Shown piece by piece: positions 26,119-35,562 of a DNA stretch of 64,000 nucleotides (its first letter is position 1; each line of letters opens with the position of its first letter). The notes below the pieces were generated by a model. That model had not been told where the DNA came from, ran no database searches, and saw nothing but the letters and a program-made list of their open reading frames with translations. The translations under genes were made by a program, and so were the position numbers. Source of the stretch: Terriglobia bacterium (GTDB lineage Bacteria > Acidobacteriota > Terriglobia > Acidiferrales > UBA7541); NCBI GenBank assembly GCA_020072785.1, contig JAIQGG010000002.1, positions 620,001-684,000 on the forward strand, in the 5' to 3' direction.

Positions 26119-28182
26119 TTACTTCAGGTAAACCGCCAGCCAATCCAGAAACGTCTTATACCAGAACTGGCTGTTCTGCGGCTTCAGCACCCAGTGCCCC
26201 TCGTCGGGGAAGACCACCAGCTTGGATGGCACGTCCTGCCGCTGCAGAGCCGAGAAAAATTCCAGGCTCTGCGTATACGGCACGCGGTAGTCCATTTCCC
26301 CCGCGAACACCAGCGTTGGCGTCTTGAATTTCCCCAGCTCTCCCGCATACGTCACCGGCGCCCACTTCCGGTATCCCTCCGGATTCCCCCATGGCGTGCC
26401 CTGCATGTCGTGCTCTTCGAACCACAACTCCTCAGTCGCGTACATGGACACTTTGTCGTACACCCCCGCATGGCTGATGATGGCCTTGAAGCGGCCCGTG
26501 TGCGTCGCGATCCAGTCCGCCATGTACCCCCCATAAGATCCGCCCGCCGCGGCCATTCGCGCGCCGTCCAGGAACGAGTATTTCGCGAGCGCGACGTCCA
26601 CGCCTTTCATCACATCCTCATATGCCTTCCCGCCCCAGTCCCCCGTGATCTCATCCGTAAACTTCTGCCCGTAGCCCGTCGAGCCCCGCCGGTTGATCAT
26701 CAGCGTCACGTATCCCGGCGCCGAAAACACCTGCGGGTTCCATCGGTAGCCCCACGAATTCCCCCACATCGTCTGCGGCCCCCCGTGCAGCAGCACCAGC
26801 ACCGGGTACTTCTTCGCCGCATCGAACTTCGGCGGCCGGATCAGCATCGCTTGCACCTTCGTCCCGCCCGCTCCCTCGAACCAGAACGTTTCCGGCGCAT
26901 TCATCTCCAGCGTGCCCAGCAGCGCGTCATTCTGATGTGTAAGCTGCCGCACCCCGCTCCCGTCGCTCCCCGCCGCGAAAATCTCCGCCGGCATCGTCAG
27001 GCTCGATCGTGTGAAAACGATCGTCTTCCCGTCGCCGCTGACGCTGACTTCGCTGTTAAACCCTTCCGCGACAATCTTTTTCGGCTCCCCTCCAGCCCCC
27101 GCCGGTGCGGCATACACCGGCATGAGCGTCTCGTTCTCCGCCCCAAAATAGATCGTCTTGCTGTCCGGCGACCACGAGAGCTCCTCCGGGTTGCGGTCGA
27201 AGCCCGCTGCGATGTGCGTGTGCGTCCCGCTCTTGCGCTCGTAGAGCATCAGCCGCCAATGGTCGGATTCATAGCTGGCCCGCGCCTGCGAGCGGTACGC
27301 AATCCACTGCCCGTTCGGCGCATACGCCGGCCCTCCGTCGAACCCCGGGTTCGTCGTGATGCGTTTCGCTTCGCCCCCCGCCGCCGGTACCACGAATAGG
27401 TCCCCGTTCGTGCTGATCGCTTCCACCTTGTCCGTTACCGCCACGAAGCACAGCTCCTTGCTGTCCGGCGAAAACGCGATGTCTGCCGGACCGCCGCGCT
27501 CGTCGGGCGGCACATCGTAGTTTGCTCCCGCCGTCAAGTCGCGCGGCGCCTCGCTCCCATCCGCCGGCACTACGAACAGGTGTCCGCGCTTGCCCTCGTT
27601 CCAGTGCGTCCAGTGCCGGTAGAGCAGGTGTTCCGCCACGTGCGCCTTCACCTTGCTCTTCTCCTTTTCCGCATCCCGCGCCCGGTTGCACTCGTCATCC
27701 TTACAATCCGGGTACACGGACGACGTGAACGCGATCGTCTTTCCGTCCGGCGACCACTTCACGATGTCCGCCCCCGTCGAGAGGCTGGTCAGCGCCCGCG
27801 CCTCCCCGCCGTCCATCGCCAGCAGATACACCTGCGAATCCCCGCTGCGCGCCGAGAGAAACGCCAGCGTCTTGCCGTCCGGCGACCACACCGGCGAAGT
27901 GTCCCGCCCGCTGCGCGTCAGCTGCACCGCCGCTCCGCCCCCTGTGGCCACCAGCCAGATATTGCTGCTGTTGCGGTTGGCCTCCAGGTCCGGCATCGTC
28001 ACCGTGTACGCCACCCACTTGCCGTCCGGCGAAATCTGCGGCTCGTGCACCCGCTGCATGCGCACCAAATCCTCAAACGTAATCGCGTGCCGGGCCGCAT
28101 TCTGCGCGCGCACTCCCGCCGCAAGCCCCAGCGCCAGCACCGCGCTGCCGATTACCACCGCCATTCGCCTCATCCTGTGCAT
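26119..28182 (-). CDS. Secreted S9 family peptidase (acylaminoacyl-peptidase/DPP4-like)
   Basis: A 687-residue serine peptidase with an N-terminal signal segment (about 1-26, ending VRAQN). It has TolB/WD40-like propeller repeats (SPDGK motifs, about 40-400) and a C-terminal alpha/beta-hydrolase domain. The triad is Ser549 in GGSYGGYMADW, Asp631 in GEMDYRVPY and His663 in DEGHWV. HGGPQTMWGNSW supplies the oxyanion region. S9C-type enzymes release dipeptides or acylated amino acids from short peptides. Start ATG 28182 has GAGGAGAG upstream. It follows the amidohydrolase gene by 27 bases on the same strand and belongs to the permease-VOC-amidohydrolase-peptidase unit. Confidence 0.93.
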   Translation of the reverse strand: MHRMRRMAVVIGSAVLALGLAAGVRAQNAARHAITFEDLVRMQRVHEPQISPDGKWVAYTVTMPDLEANRNSSNIWLVATGGGAAVQLTRSGRDTSPVWSPDGKTLAFLSARSGDSQVYLLAMDGGEARALTSLSTGADIVKWSPDGKTIAFTSSVYPDCKDDECNRARDAEKEKSKVKAHVAEHLLYRHWTHWNEGKRGHLFVVPADGSEAPRDLTAGANYDVPPDERGGPADIAFSPDSKELCFVAVTDKVEAISTNGDLFVVPAAGGEAKRITTNPGFDGGPAYAPNGQWIAYRSQARASYESDHWRLMLYERKSGTHTHIAAGFDRNPEELSWSPDSKTIYFGAENETLMPVYAAPAGAGGEPKKIVAEGFNSEVSVSGDGKTIVFTRSSLTMPAEIFAAGSDGSGVRQLTHQNDALLGTLEMNAPETFWFEGAGGTKVQAMLIRPPKFDAAKKYPVLVLLHGGPQTMWGNSWGYRWNPQVFSAPGYVTLMINRRGSTGYGQKFTDEITGDWGGKAYEDVMKGVDVALAKYSFLDGARMAAAGGSYGGYMADWIATHTGRFKAIISHAGVYDKVSMYATEELWFEEHDMQGTPWGNPEGYRKWAPVTYAGELGKFKTPTLVFAGEMDYRVPYTQSLEFFSALQRQDVPSKLVVFPDEGHWVLKPQNSQFWYKTFLDWLAVYLK

Positions 28183-28209
28183 CGTCTCTCTCCTCTCTGT
28201 CCTCTCGCG

Positions 28210-29916
28210 TCAGCGCCTGCCGCTCTTCTCGTACACCAGTTCGCCGCCCACAAATGTCTTCAGCACGCTCACATCCTTCAATTCGTCCGCGGCCACCGTC
28301 AGCACATCCCGGTCCACCACGATGAAATCCGCCAGCTTGCCCGCCTCCAGCGTGCCCTTCTGCTTTTCCTCGAACCCGTCGTACGCCGCGTTGCGCGTAT
28401 ACAGCCGCAGCGCTTCGCGCACCGTCAGCCGCTCTTCCGGCGCCAGCACCTTGTCCGTTTGCGCTTCCCGCCGCACCACCGCCGCCCAGATCCCCCACCA
28501 CGGCCGCAGCGGCGTCACGTCCACGTCCGATCCCGCGGCCTCGATCACCCCGTTCTCGATGTACGACTTCGCCAGATACGCCCAGCGCGTGCGCTCCGCA
28601 CCGTACGTCGCGAAATAGCTCCCGATCCAGTAAATGAACGCCGGATTCCCGTCGGCGATCACCCCGATCTCCCGCATCCGCTTCTGAATCGCCGGCGTCG
28701 CGATCCCGCAGTGCGCGATCCGGAAGCGCGCGTCCTTCAGCCCCAGCTCCTTCTTCACCCGCGCATACGAATCCAGCACCTGGTCGATCGCTCGGTCCCC
28801 GATCGCGTGCGTCACCAGCTGCCACCCCGCCCCGGCCAGCAGAAGGTGCGCCTTCTGCATCTCCTCCGTCTTCCACACCAGCAGCCCCAGCGGATTCTTT
28901 TCGCCCTTCAATTCCGGCGGGTAAATCGCGATTGTCCGCGCCCCCATCCCGCCGTCCGCGAACATCTTTACCGCCCCCAGCTTCAGCCGGTCATCGCCGA
29001 ATCCCGTGTGCAGCCCCGATGCCGCCAGCCGCTCCGCATCCCCTAGCTTGGAGACCAGCGGCACCATCTGCACCCGCACCTTCAGCCACCCCCGCCGCCG
29101 CGCCTCCTGGTACGCCCGCATCTCCTCCGGCTGCACGGCGATGTTGTGAATCGTCGTCAGCCCTTCCTCCAGCGCGTGCTCGGAAACGTATTTCGCCGCT
29201 TCCACACTGAGGTCGGCGGGATCGGCGGGAAAAAACTTCGACACCAGCTCCATGGCATTGTCTTTCAGGATCCCGGTCGGCTCGCCCGCGGCGTCGTGCT
29301 CGATCACCCCGCCCGGCGGGTCTGGCGTGGCCCCCGTAATCTTCGCCAGTCGCAGCGCCATGCTGTTCACCGCCGCCAGGTGCCCTGTGCGGTGCCCCAG
29401 GTACACCGGATTGTTCGGAGCCACGCGGTCCAGATCCCCGCGCGTGATGTAGCGCCGCTCCGCCAGTTTGTCCTGGTCCCAGCCCGCCCCGCGGATCCAT
29501 TCGCCCGCCTTCCGTGTCCCCGCGCTCCGCTTCACCCGCTCCGCGATCTCCGCAATCGAATGCACGCTCTGATAGCTGATCTCCACCTCGGACTGCAGCT
29601 CGCTCTTCGCCCACTCGATCGCATGCGCATGCACGTCGATCAGCCCGGGCAGCACGGTGCGCCCCTCCAGGTCGAGTACCTTGGTGCGCGGCGAAACGCA
29701 CCCGGCCAGCTCCGCCTCCGTCCCCACGCCCAGAATCTTCCCGTCGCGCACCGCCAGCGCCTCCGCGACGTGATCCGCATCGTCCATGGTTACGATTTTC
29801 GCGTGCCGCACCAGCAGATCGGCATCCAGACATTGCGCCGCCACGCCCTCCGGCACAGCGCACCAAATGGTCGAAACAAGGAAGAGCAGGGAAGATGCGC
29901 ATACCCTGGGAATCAT
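28210..29916 (-). CDS. Exported amidohydrolase (YtcJ-like, amidohydrolase 3)
   Basis: A 568-residue metal-dependent hydrolase with a signal peptide ([19 protein letters not shown] to GVAAQ). Its composite amidohydrolase fold has [20 protein letters not shown] as the metal-binding HxH start, later ATHAIGDRA and FRIAHC histidines, and a C-terminal [17 protein letters not shown]. This is the YtcJ/amidohydrolase 3 group, whose members cleave N-acyl or cyclic amide bonds; the substrate here is unknown. I chose ATG 29916; the 28 residues encoded upstream are not signal-like. It sits between the VOC gene and the S9 peptidase gene, consistent with peptide or N-acyl amino acid degradation. Confidence 0.88.
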   Translation of the reverse strand: MIPRVCASSLLFLVSTIWCAVPEGVAAQCLDADLLVRHAKIVTMDDADHVAEALAVRDGKILGVGTEAELAGCVSPRTKVLDLEGRTVLPGLIDVHAHAIEWAKSELQSEVEISYQSVHSIAEIAERVKRSAGTRKAGEWIRGAGWDQDKLAERRYITRGDLDRVAPNNPVYLGHRTGHLAAVNSMALRLAKITGATPDPPGGVIEHDAAGEPTGILKDNAMELVSKFFPADPADLSVEAAKYVSEHALEEGLTTIHNIAVQPEEMRAYQEARRRGWLKVRVQMVPLVSKLGDAERLAASGLHTGFGDDRLKLGAVKMFADGGMGARTIAIYPPELKGEKNPLGLLVWKTEEMQKAHLLLAGAGWQLVTHAIGDRAIDQVLDSYARVKKELGLKDARFRIAHCGIATPAIQKRMREIGVIADGNPAFIYWIGSYFATYGAERTRWAYLAKSYIENGVIEAAGSDVDVTPLRPWWGIWAAVVRREAQTDKVLAPEERLTVREALRLYTRNAAYDGFEEKQKGTLEAGKLADFIVVDRDVLTVAADELKDVSVLKTFVGGELVYEKSGRR

Positions 29917-30012
29917 ATGCGGAAGGATCCTCTCGGATTGCGAAGACTCGCTGGCAGCCGCATGATGGCACGTTCCCGGCGCTCTGCCAAGCGTCCGCAA
30001 CTACCGGCCTGG

Positions 30013-30453
30013 CTATTTCGGAAGCGCCATGCCCACCGCCCAGATGTAGCCATCCACATCTGCCACCACGGCCTCGCGCCAGCCGTGCGGATAGTCCGTG
30101 GCGGGCGCGAGAACCGTCGCACCCGCGGCTTTCGCCCGCGCCTCCAGCCCGTCCGGGTCCACGCCCAGCACACGCAGCTCGGCGCCCGTTCCGCGCAGCC
30201 CCGCCTGGCTCAACCGCGCATACGACCCGTGATGGTCGTAAGCGTGATCGGCGTGCAGCATGAACTCCAGCCCCGCGAAATTCAGCGCCGCAAAGTCCGC
30301 ATCGGAATAGTGCACCATCGCCCCCAGCACCTGCGTGTAGAAGGGAAGCGCCCGCGCGATTTCCCGCACCAGCAGATTCACCGAGAAGCGCGGCAGCGAC
30401 CTCCCGTATTCGTCCGCCGGCATCCACGGCTCTCCCACGCGCTTTTTCGTCAT
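30013..30453 (-). CDS. VOC (glyoxalase/bleomycin-resistance-fold) protein
   Basis: A 146-residue single-module vicinal oxygen chelate protein: LPRFSVNLLVREIARALPFYTQ at the start, EFMLHADHAYDHHG in the middle and REAVVADVDGYIWAVG at the end, the usual beta-alpha-beta-beta-beta repeats. Possible metal ligands include the His cluster and the acidic residue of the last strand. Members range from glyoxalases to drug-binding proteins, so no reaction is assigned. ATG 30453 is preceded by GAGGAG and overlaps the stop of the permease gene (ATGA). The frame is open far upstream, antisense-like inside the permease, and that part is not real. Confidence 0.8.
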   Translation of the reverse strand: MTKKRVGEPWMPADEYGRSLPRFSVNLLVREIARALPFYTQVLGAMVHYSDADFAALNFAGLEFMLHADHAYDHHGSYARLSQAGLRGTGAELRVLGVDPDGLEARAKAAGATVLAPATDYPHGWREAVVADVDGYIWAVGMALPK

Positions 30454-31769
30454 GGCTTCTCCTCTCTTTCCGCGCCTGCGGCTCCGCCGTGCACCGCCAC
30501 CCAGTTCAGCGTCGCCACCACCAGCATCCCCCCCACCACCAGGAACTCGCTGCGCCCCATCCGCGTGAGCATCACCGCTGCGAAACCCACCCCCACCGCC
30601 GCGAACAGATACGGCGCCGGCAGCCGGAACCTCGCTCCCGTCGGATCCTTCCGTCGCAGCCACGGCACCGCCACGGCCATCGCCCCGTACACTCCCAGCC
30701 GCGCCACCGCCGAGAGCACCGCATTCCACTGGAACGTTCCCAGCGCCGCAAACCCGAACAGCAGCCCCGCGTACAGCCAGATCGAGATGTGCGGCGTGCG
30801 GTAGCGCGGATGCACCGCCGCAAAAAATTTCGGGAAGTCCCTTTGCCGCCCCAGCGCATACGTGATGCGCGGCGCGTGCAGCATATTCGCGCTCAGGTAG
30901 CCGTAGGTGGAAACCAGCGCCGCCAGCCCCATCGCCGTCGCTCCCGCCGGTCCCAGAAACACCCGCGCCGCATCCCCCAGCGGCCGCGCCGAGCCTCCCG
31001 CTCCCGGCAGCGTCACGATCACCACGTACTGCACCGCCGTGTAGATCGCCGCCACGATGGCCAGCGCCACCAGCAGCGCCACTGGCGTATCCCTCCGCGG
31101 GTCCCGCGCCTCGCCTCCCACGAACAGCGCGCCCTCGAACCCTCCGTAGGCGTAAACCATCAGCAGCACGCTCTCCATCCAGTCCCCCCGCGAAGCCGCC
31201 GGCAGCGCCAGCGGCAGCCGCAGCGCCGGATGCAGAAACCACACCGCCAACAATCCCCCCACCACGAAAAACGACAAAAACCCCACCTTCACCCCAGTGA
31301 AGATGTTGCTCACCGTATTCCCCAGGCTCACGCCGAAGTGATTGAAGACCGCCAGTTGCCCGATCAGCACCGCCAGCACTCCCAGCCGCGGTCCCGGCCG
31401 CCCCAGCACCGGAAAAAACTGCGCCGCATACGTCACGAAGAGGTTCGCCGCCGCCGCCGGCGCCGCAATCCGCGTCAGCCAGGTCAGCCACGCCATCACC
31501 AGCCCGGTGAACTGCCCGAACGCCTCGCGCGCATACAGGTAGATCCCGCCGGTCTCCTCGTACCGCGAGGAGATCTCCGCGATGCACGCCGCGATGACCA
31601 CGATGCCCGCTCCCGCCAGCATTCCGGCCAGCGGGCTGTATCCGCCCAGCCGTCCCGCCAGCAGCGACGGCAGCCCGAATATTCCCGCCCCGATGATCGA
31701 ATTGACCATCAGCGCCGTCAGGCTCCACCGGCCGATCGTGCGCACCAGACCCGTCTGTCCGTCTGCCAC
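30450..31769 (-). CDS. APC family amino acid permease
   Basis: A 439-residue inner-membrane transporter with about 12 hydrophobic helices. The first helix carries NSIIGAGIFGLPSLLAGRLGG, the substrate-binding GAGIFG signature of the amino acid-polyamine-organocation superfamily. EETGGIYLYAREAFG and YAYGGFEGALFVGGEARDP are further family segments. The start is GTG 31769, with GGAGGGAG six bases before it. It heads a minus-strand unit (permease, VOC, amidohydrolase, S9 peptidase), so it probably imports amino acids or their acyl derivatives released by the exported enzymes. Specificity is not readable. Confidence 0.9.
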   Translation of the reverse strand: MADGQTGLVRTIGRWSLTALMVNSIIGAGIFGLPSLLAGRLGGYSPLAGMLAGAGIVVIAACIAEISSRYEETGGIYLYAREAFGQFTGLVMAWLTWLTRIAAPAAAANLFVTYAAQFFPVLGRPGPRLGVLAVLIGQLAVFNHFGVSLGNTVSNIFTGVKVGFLSFFVVGGLLAVWFLHPALRLPLALPAASRGDWMESVLLMVYAYGGFEGALFVGGEARDPRRDTPVALLVALAIVAAIYTAVQYVVIVTLPGAGGSARPLGDAARVFLGPAGATAMGLAALVSTYGYLSANMLHAPRITYALGRQRDFPKFFAAVHPRYRTPHISIWLYAGLLFGFAALGTFQWNAVLSAVARLGVYGAMAVAVPWLRRKDPTGARFRLPAPYLFAAVGVGFAAVMLTRMGRSEFLVVGGMLVVATLNWVAVHGGAAGAEREEKP

Positions 31770-31920
31770 TCTGCGCTCCCTCCGCCAGGTTCTCCGCAGC
31801 CGAAACTGCCGTGCTTAAACAAAACTCTCCGGGAAACGGCGCAAGAGTAGCACAACCTCCAAAAGTCTAGTGGTGGAGAGCCGGACAGCTATCCGAGCCA
31901 TATGGCTCACCCGCTGACTC

Positions 31921-31929
31921 TGCTACAAT
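31921..31929 (+). promoter_or_regulatory. Extended -10 promoter of the class III aminotransferase gene
   Basis: TGCTACAAT is an extended -10 box (TGn plus TACAAT). Transcription would start near 31936, about ten bases before the ATG at 31947. This argues against the in-frame ATG at 31902 as the start and implies a very short mRNA leader. Confidence 0.45.
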
Positions 31930-31946
31930 CGCCTTCCGGACACCGC

Positions 31947-33284
31947 ATGACCATTCGATCCGCGCTGTTTCCGCGAAATTTCAAGAAGGACTATCCCGTC
32001 GCCGTGCGCGGCGAAGGCTGCTGGATTCACGCCGCGGACGGCAAGCGCTATCTCGACGCCGCCGGGCAGGCCGCCGTCGTCAATATCGGCCACGGCGTTC
32101 CCGAGATTGGCCGCGCCATGGCCGCGCAGGCCTCGCAAATCGCCTTCGCGCACACCTCCCAGTTCCATTCCGAAGTCGCCGAGCGTCTCGCCGCGCGCCT
32201 CCTCGCTCTTGCCCCGCCCTCCTTCCGCCATGGCGGCCGCGTCTATCTCGTCTCTGGCGGCAGCGAAGCTACCGAAACCGCCATCAAGCTCGCCCGCCAG
32301 TATCATCTCGAGTGCGGCGACACCCCCCGCTACCGCGTCCTTTCCCGCCGCCAGAGCTATCACGGCAGCACCCTCGGCGCCATGACCGTCAGCGGCAACG
32401 TCGGTCGCCGCCTCCCCTATCTCCCGCTCATGCCCGAGTGGGGACACATCGCTCCCTGCTTCTGCTCGCGCTGCCCCTTCGACGCCCGCTATCCCGCCTG
32501 CCGCCTCGCCTGCGCCGACGATCTCGAAACCCACCTGCGCGAAAAGGGCGCTCACGACGCCGCGGCCTTTCTCTTCGAGCCCGTCGTCGGCGCCACCCTC
32601 GGCGCCGCTGTCCCGCCCGCCGATTACGCCGCGCGCATCGCCGAGATCTGCCGCCGCCATGGCCTCCTGCTCATCGCCGATGAAGTTATGACCGGCCTCG
32701 GCCGCACCGGAAAGCCTTTCGCTGTCGAGCACTGGGGCCTCGAGCCCGATCTCATCACCGTCGGCAAAGGTATCGGCGGCGGCTACGCCCCGCTCGGCGC
32801 CGTTCTCGTCGGCCCGCGCGTCGTCGCCGCTTTCGAACGCGGCTCCGGCTCTTTCGCCCACGGTTTCACCTATCAGGCCCATCCCGTCGCCGCCGCCGCC
32901 GGCAACGCCGTTCTCGACTATCTAGAGACGCATCGCCTCTTCGACCGCGTCGCTCCCGCCGCCGCCTCGCTGCGCGCTGCACTCGCTCCGCTCGAATCCC
33001 ATCCCCATGTCGCCGAGGTCCGCGGCCTGGGCCTGCTCATCGGCATCGAGTTTGTTCGCGACAAAGCCGCGCGCGCGCCCTTCGAACCCTCCGAGGGTGT
33101 CGCCGAGAAAATCCGCCGTGCCACCATGGACGAAGGTGTCCTCACCTATCCCTCGCAGGGCTGCGTGGACGGCTCCCGCGGCGATCATCTTTTGCTGGCT
33201 CCGCCGTTCATTCTGTCCGGTGGGGAAGCGCACACTATCGCGCAAGCTCTTTCCGCCGCGCTCGCTCGAGTTTTTTCCACCTGA
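31947..33284 (+). CDS. Class III aminotransferase (PLP-dependent)
   Basis: A 445-residue fold-type I PLP enzyme. Key segments are VSGGSEATETAIKLARQ for phosphate contacts, FEPVVGATLGA, LLIADEVMTGLGRTGK with the PLP-pyridine aspartate, and the Schiff-base Lys274 in TVGKGIGGGYAPLGA. This group transfers the terminal or alpha amino group of omega-amino acids, diamines or beta-amino acids to a keto acid. A CxRC-type cluster (CFCSRCPFDARYPACRLAC, about residues 170-188) is an unusual cysteine-rich insertion that may bind metal. ATG 31947 is favoured by the adjacent promoter. The M28 peptidase starts 13 bases after its stop, so they are co-transcribed. Confidence 0.9.
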   Translation: MTIRSALFPRNFKKDYPVAVRGEGCWIHAADGKRYLDAAGQAAVVNIGHGVPEIGRAMAAQASQIAFAHTSQFHSEVAERLAARLLALAPPSFRHGGRVYLVSGGSEATETAIKLARQYHLECGDTPRYRVLSRRQSYHGSTLGAMTVSGNVGRRLPYLPLMPEWGHIAPCFCSRCPFDARYPACRLACADDLETHLREKGAHDAAAFLFEPVVGATLGAAVPPADYAARIAEICRRHGLLLIADEVMTGLGRTGKPFAVEHWGLEPDLITVGKGIGGGYAPLGAVLVGPRVVAAFERGSGSFAHGFTYQAHPVAAAAGNAVLDYLETHRLFDRVAPAAASLRAALAPLESHPHVAEVRGLGLLIGIEFVRDKAARAPFEPSEGVAEKIRRATMDEGVLTYPSQGCVDGSRGDHLLLAPPFILSGGEAHTIAQALSAALARVFST

Positions 33285-33297
33285 GAGGGGACCACAC

Positions 33298-35562
33298 TTG
33301 CCTTCACCAATTCCGTACCAGACTGGCAACATCCGCCGCGCCGCACTCTTCCTTCTGGCCGCGGCCTCGCTGCTTCTCGCGGCCCGCGGCCCGCAGCTCC
33401 GCGGCCAGGAACAGCCCGCCGCGCCTCCCGCCGCTGCCAAAGCCTCCATCCGCGGCTTTACCCCCCAGCATGCGCAGCGCGAACGCCAGCTCGAAACTCG
33501 CTTCCAGGCCATTCCTTCCCCGGAGAAGGCCCGCGCCTGGCTCCGCGAATTCACCGCCGAGCCCCATCCCGCCGCCTCCGCGCGCAACAATAAACTCGCC
33601 GACTACATCGCCGAGGAGTGGCGCAAGCAAGGCTGGGAAGATGTCGTCCTGCGCCGCTACGACGTCCTGCACTCCCGCCCCCGCAACGTCTCGCTCGAAA
33701 TGGTCGCCCCCGTCAGCTACAAAGCCGGCCTCCGCGAGGACGCCTACCCCGCCGACCCCGACACCAAGAATCCCGCCGTCTCCGGTGCCTATTTCGGCTA
33801 TTCCGCCTCCGGCGAAGTCACCGCCGAAGTCGTCTACGCCCACAGCGGCAACCCCGAAGACTACGACCTCCTCCGCAAGAACGGCATCAGCGTCAAAGGC
33901 AAGATCGTCCTCGTGCGCTATTCCAATCCCTACAGCTATCGCGGCTTCAAGGCCCTCACCGCCGAGCGCGAAGGCGCCGCCGCACTCCTCATCTATTCCG
34001 ACCCCGCCGAAGACGGCTACACCCGCGGCAAAGTCTTTCCCGACGGCCCCTGGGGCCCCGAGAGCCACATCCAGCGCGGCGCCATCACCTACGACTACAT
34101 CGTCCCCGGCGACCCGCTCACTCCCGGCTGGCCCTCGCTCCCCGGCGCCAAGCGCATCCCCGTCTCCGAAGCCCGCTCCCTCCCCAAGATCATGGCTCTC
34201 CCGCTCTCCTGGCGTGATGCCCAGCCTCTCCTCGCAAACATGACCGGTGCGGAAGTTCCCAAAGACTGGCAGGGCGCTCTCCCCATCACCTACCGCTTCA
34301 CCGGCAGCGTGAAAGCCCACGTCAAAATCGACATGGACACCAGCATTCAGCCCTACACCGTCGTCGAAGCCCGCATCAAGGGCAGCGAGCTCCCCGACGA
34401 ATGGGTCCTCCTCGGCAATCACCGCGACGCCTGGGCCTTCGGCGGCGTAGATCCCTCCAGCGGCACCGCCTCCCTCATGGAGCTCACCCGCTCCCTCGGC
34501 GAGATGAAGAAGCGTGGCCAGCGCCCCCGCCGCACCATCGTCGCCTGCAGCTGGGACGGCGAGGAGTACGCCCTCACCGGTTCCACCGAATGGGGCGAGC
34601 AGTTCGCCGATCATCTGCGCAAAAATCTCGTCGCCTATCTCAACGTCGACGAATCCGTCTCCGGCGCCGCCGCCACCGCCGGCCCCGACGGCCTGAGATT
34701 CAAACCCGATGCCGTCGGCTCCCTGGCTCCCATGCTTGTCGAGGCTTCCCACGACGTCCGCATGCCCTCCGGCCGCAGCCTCTACGATTCCTGGCGCGCC
34801 ACGCGCATGCGCGACGATAAATCCACATCCCTCCCCGAAGACTCTTCCCTCGTCGAGACCCGCATCGGCAGCGGCTCCGACCACACCGTCTTCCTCAACC
34901 ATCTCGGCCGCCCCGTCGCCAATCTCACCTTCTCCGGCGATTACGGCGTCTACCATTCCCAATACGACGACTTCTTCTGGATGGCCCGCATCGGCGATCC
35001 TACTTTCGAATATCACATTGCTCTCACCCGTATCTGGGGCCTCCTCGCCCTGCGCCTCGCCAACGCCGATGTGCTGCCCTTCGATTTCGCTTTCTATGGC
35101 AAGACCCTCACGCAATTCCTGGATGAGCTCGACCAGCGCTCGCACGCCGGCGCCAACCTGGACCTGCAGCCCCTGCGCGCCCGCCTCGCCGAATTCCAGC
35201 GCGTCGGCGGCGAGCTCAACGGTTCGCTGAACAAAGCTCTGGCCGCCGGAGCCATCGAGGAGAGCCTCGTTCCGGATATTAACGACCGCTTCCTGCGCGT
35301 CGAATCCAACTGGCTCAACGAAGACGGCATTCCTGGCCGCCCCTGGTTCAAGCACCTCCTCTATGCCGCGCGCTACACCTACGCGCACCTCGAGTTTCCC
35401 GGCCTGACCGAGGCCGTGGAGCAGGGCGACTGGAAGACCGCCCAGGAACAATTGTCTCTGCTGGAAAAAGCCGTGGAAAAGAATACCGAGCTGTTGCGTG
35501 TGGCTCACACCGAGCTGGACGAAATGGAGGCCCTTACCCCGCATGAAAAATCTTCGCGCTAA
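33298..35562 (+). CDS. Exported M28 zinc carboxypeptidase (glutamate carboxypeptidase II-like)
   Basis: A 754-residue metallopeptidase with a signal peptide, a protease-associated insert, an M28 catalytic domain and a transferrin-receptor-like dimerisation domain at the C-terminus. Zinc and catalytic residues are visible: His375 in NHRDAW, Asp385 in VDPSSG, Glu422/Glu423 in WDGEEYALTGSTEWGE, Asp451 in NVDESVSG and His553 in YHSQYDD. The spacing mirrors human GCPII. Such enzymes remove C-terminal glutamate or other acidic residues from peptides. The start is probably TTG 33298, after GAGAGGGG; the open frame before it overlaps the aminotransferase gene and is not family-like. Confidence 0.92.
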   Translation: MPSPIPYQTGNIRRAALFLLAAASLLLAARGPQLRGQEQPAAPPAAAKASIRGFTPQHAQRERQLETRFQAIPSPEKARAWLREFTAEPHPAASARNNKLADYIAEEWRKQGWEDVVLRRYDVLHSRPRNVSLEMVAPVSYKAGLREDAYPADPDTKNPAVSGAYFGYSASGEVTAEVVYAHSGNPEDYDLLRKNGISVKGKIVLVRYSNPYSYRGFKALTAEREGAAALLIYSDPAEDGYTRGKVFPDGPWGPESHIQRGAITYDYIVPGDPLTPGWPSLPGAKRIPVSEARSLPKIMALPLSWRDAQPLLANMTGAEVPKDWQGALPITYRFTGSVKAHVKIDMDTSIQPYTVVEARIKGSELPDEWVLLGNHRDAWAFGGVDPSSGTASLMELTRSLGEMKKRGQRPRRTIVACSWDGEEYALTGSTEWGEQFADHLRKNLVAYLNVDESVSGAAATAGPDGLRFKPDAVGSLAPMLVEASHDVRMPSGRSLYDSWRATRMRDDKSTSLPEDSSLVETRIGSGSDHTVFLNHLGRPVANLTFSGDYGVYHSQYDDFFWMARIGDPTFEYHIALTRIWGLLALRLANADVLPFDFAFYGKTLTQFLDELDQRSHAGANLDLQPLRARLAEFQRVGGELNGSLNKALAAGAIEESLVPDINDRFLRVESNWLNEDGIPGRPWFKHLLYAARYTYAHLEFPGLTEAVEQGDWKTAQEQLSLLEKAVEKNTELLRVAHTELDEMEALTPHEKSSR

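Noticed and set aside
30454-31728. Upstream extension of the VOC gene into a 571-codon fusion
   Set aside because: The extension is an out-of-frame reading of the permease gene. The VOC gene has its own ATG and ribosome-binding site at 30453.
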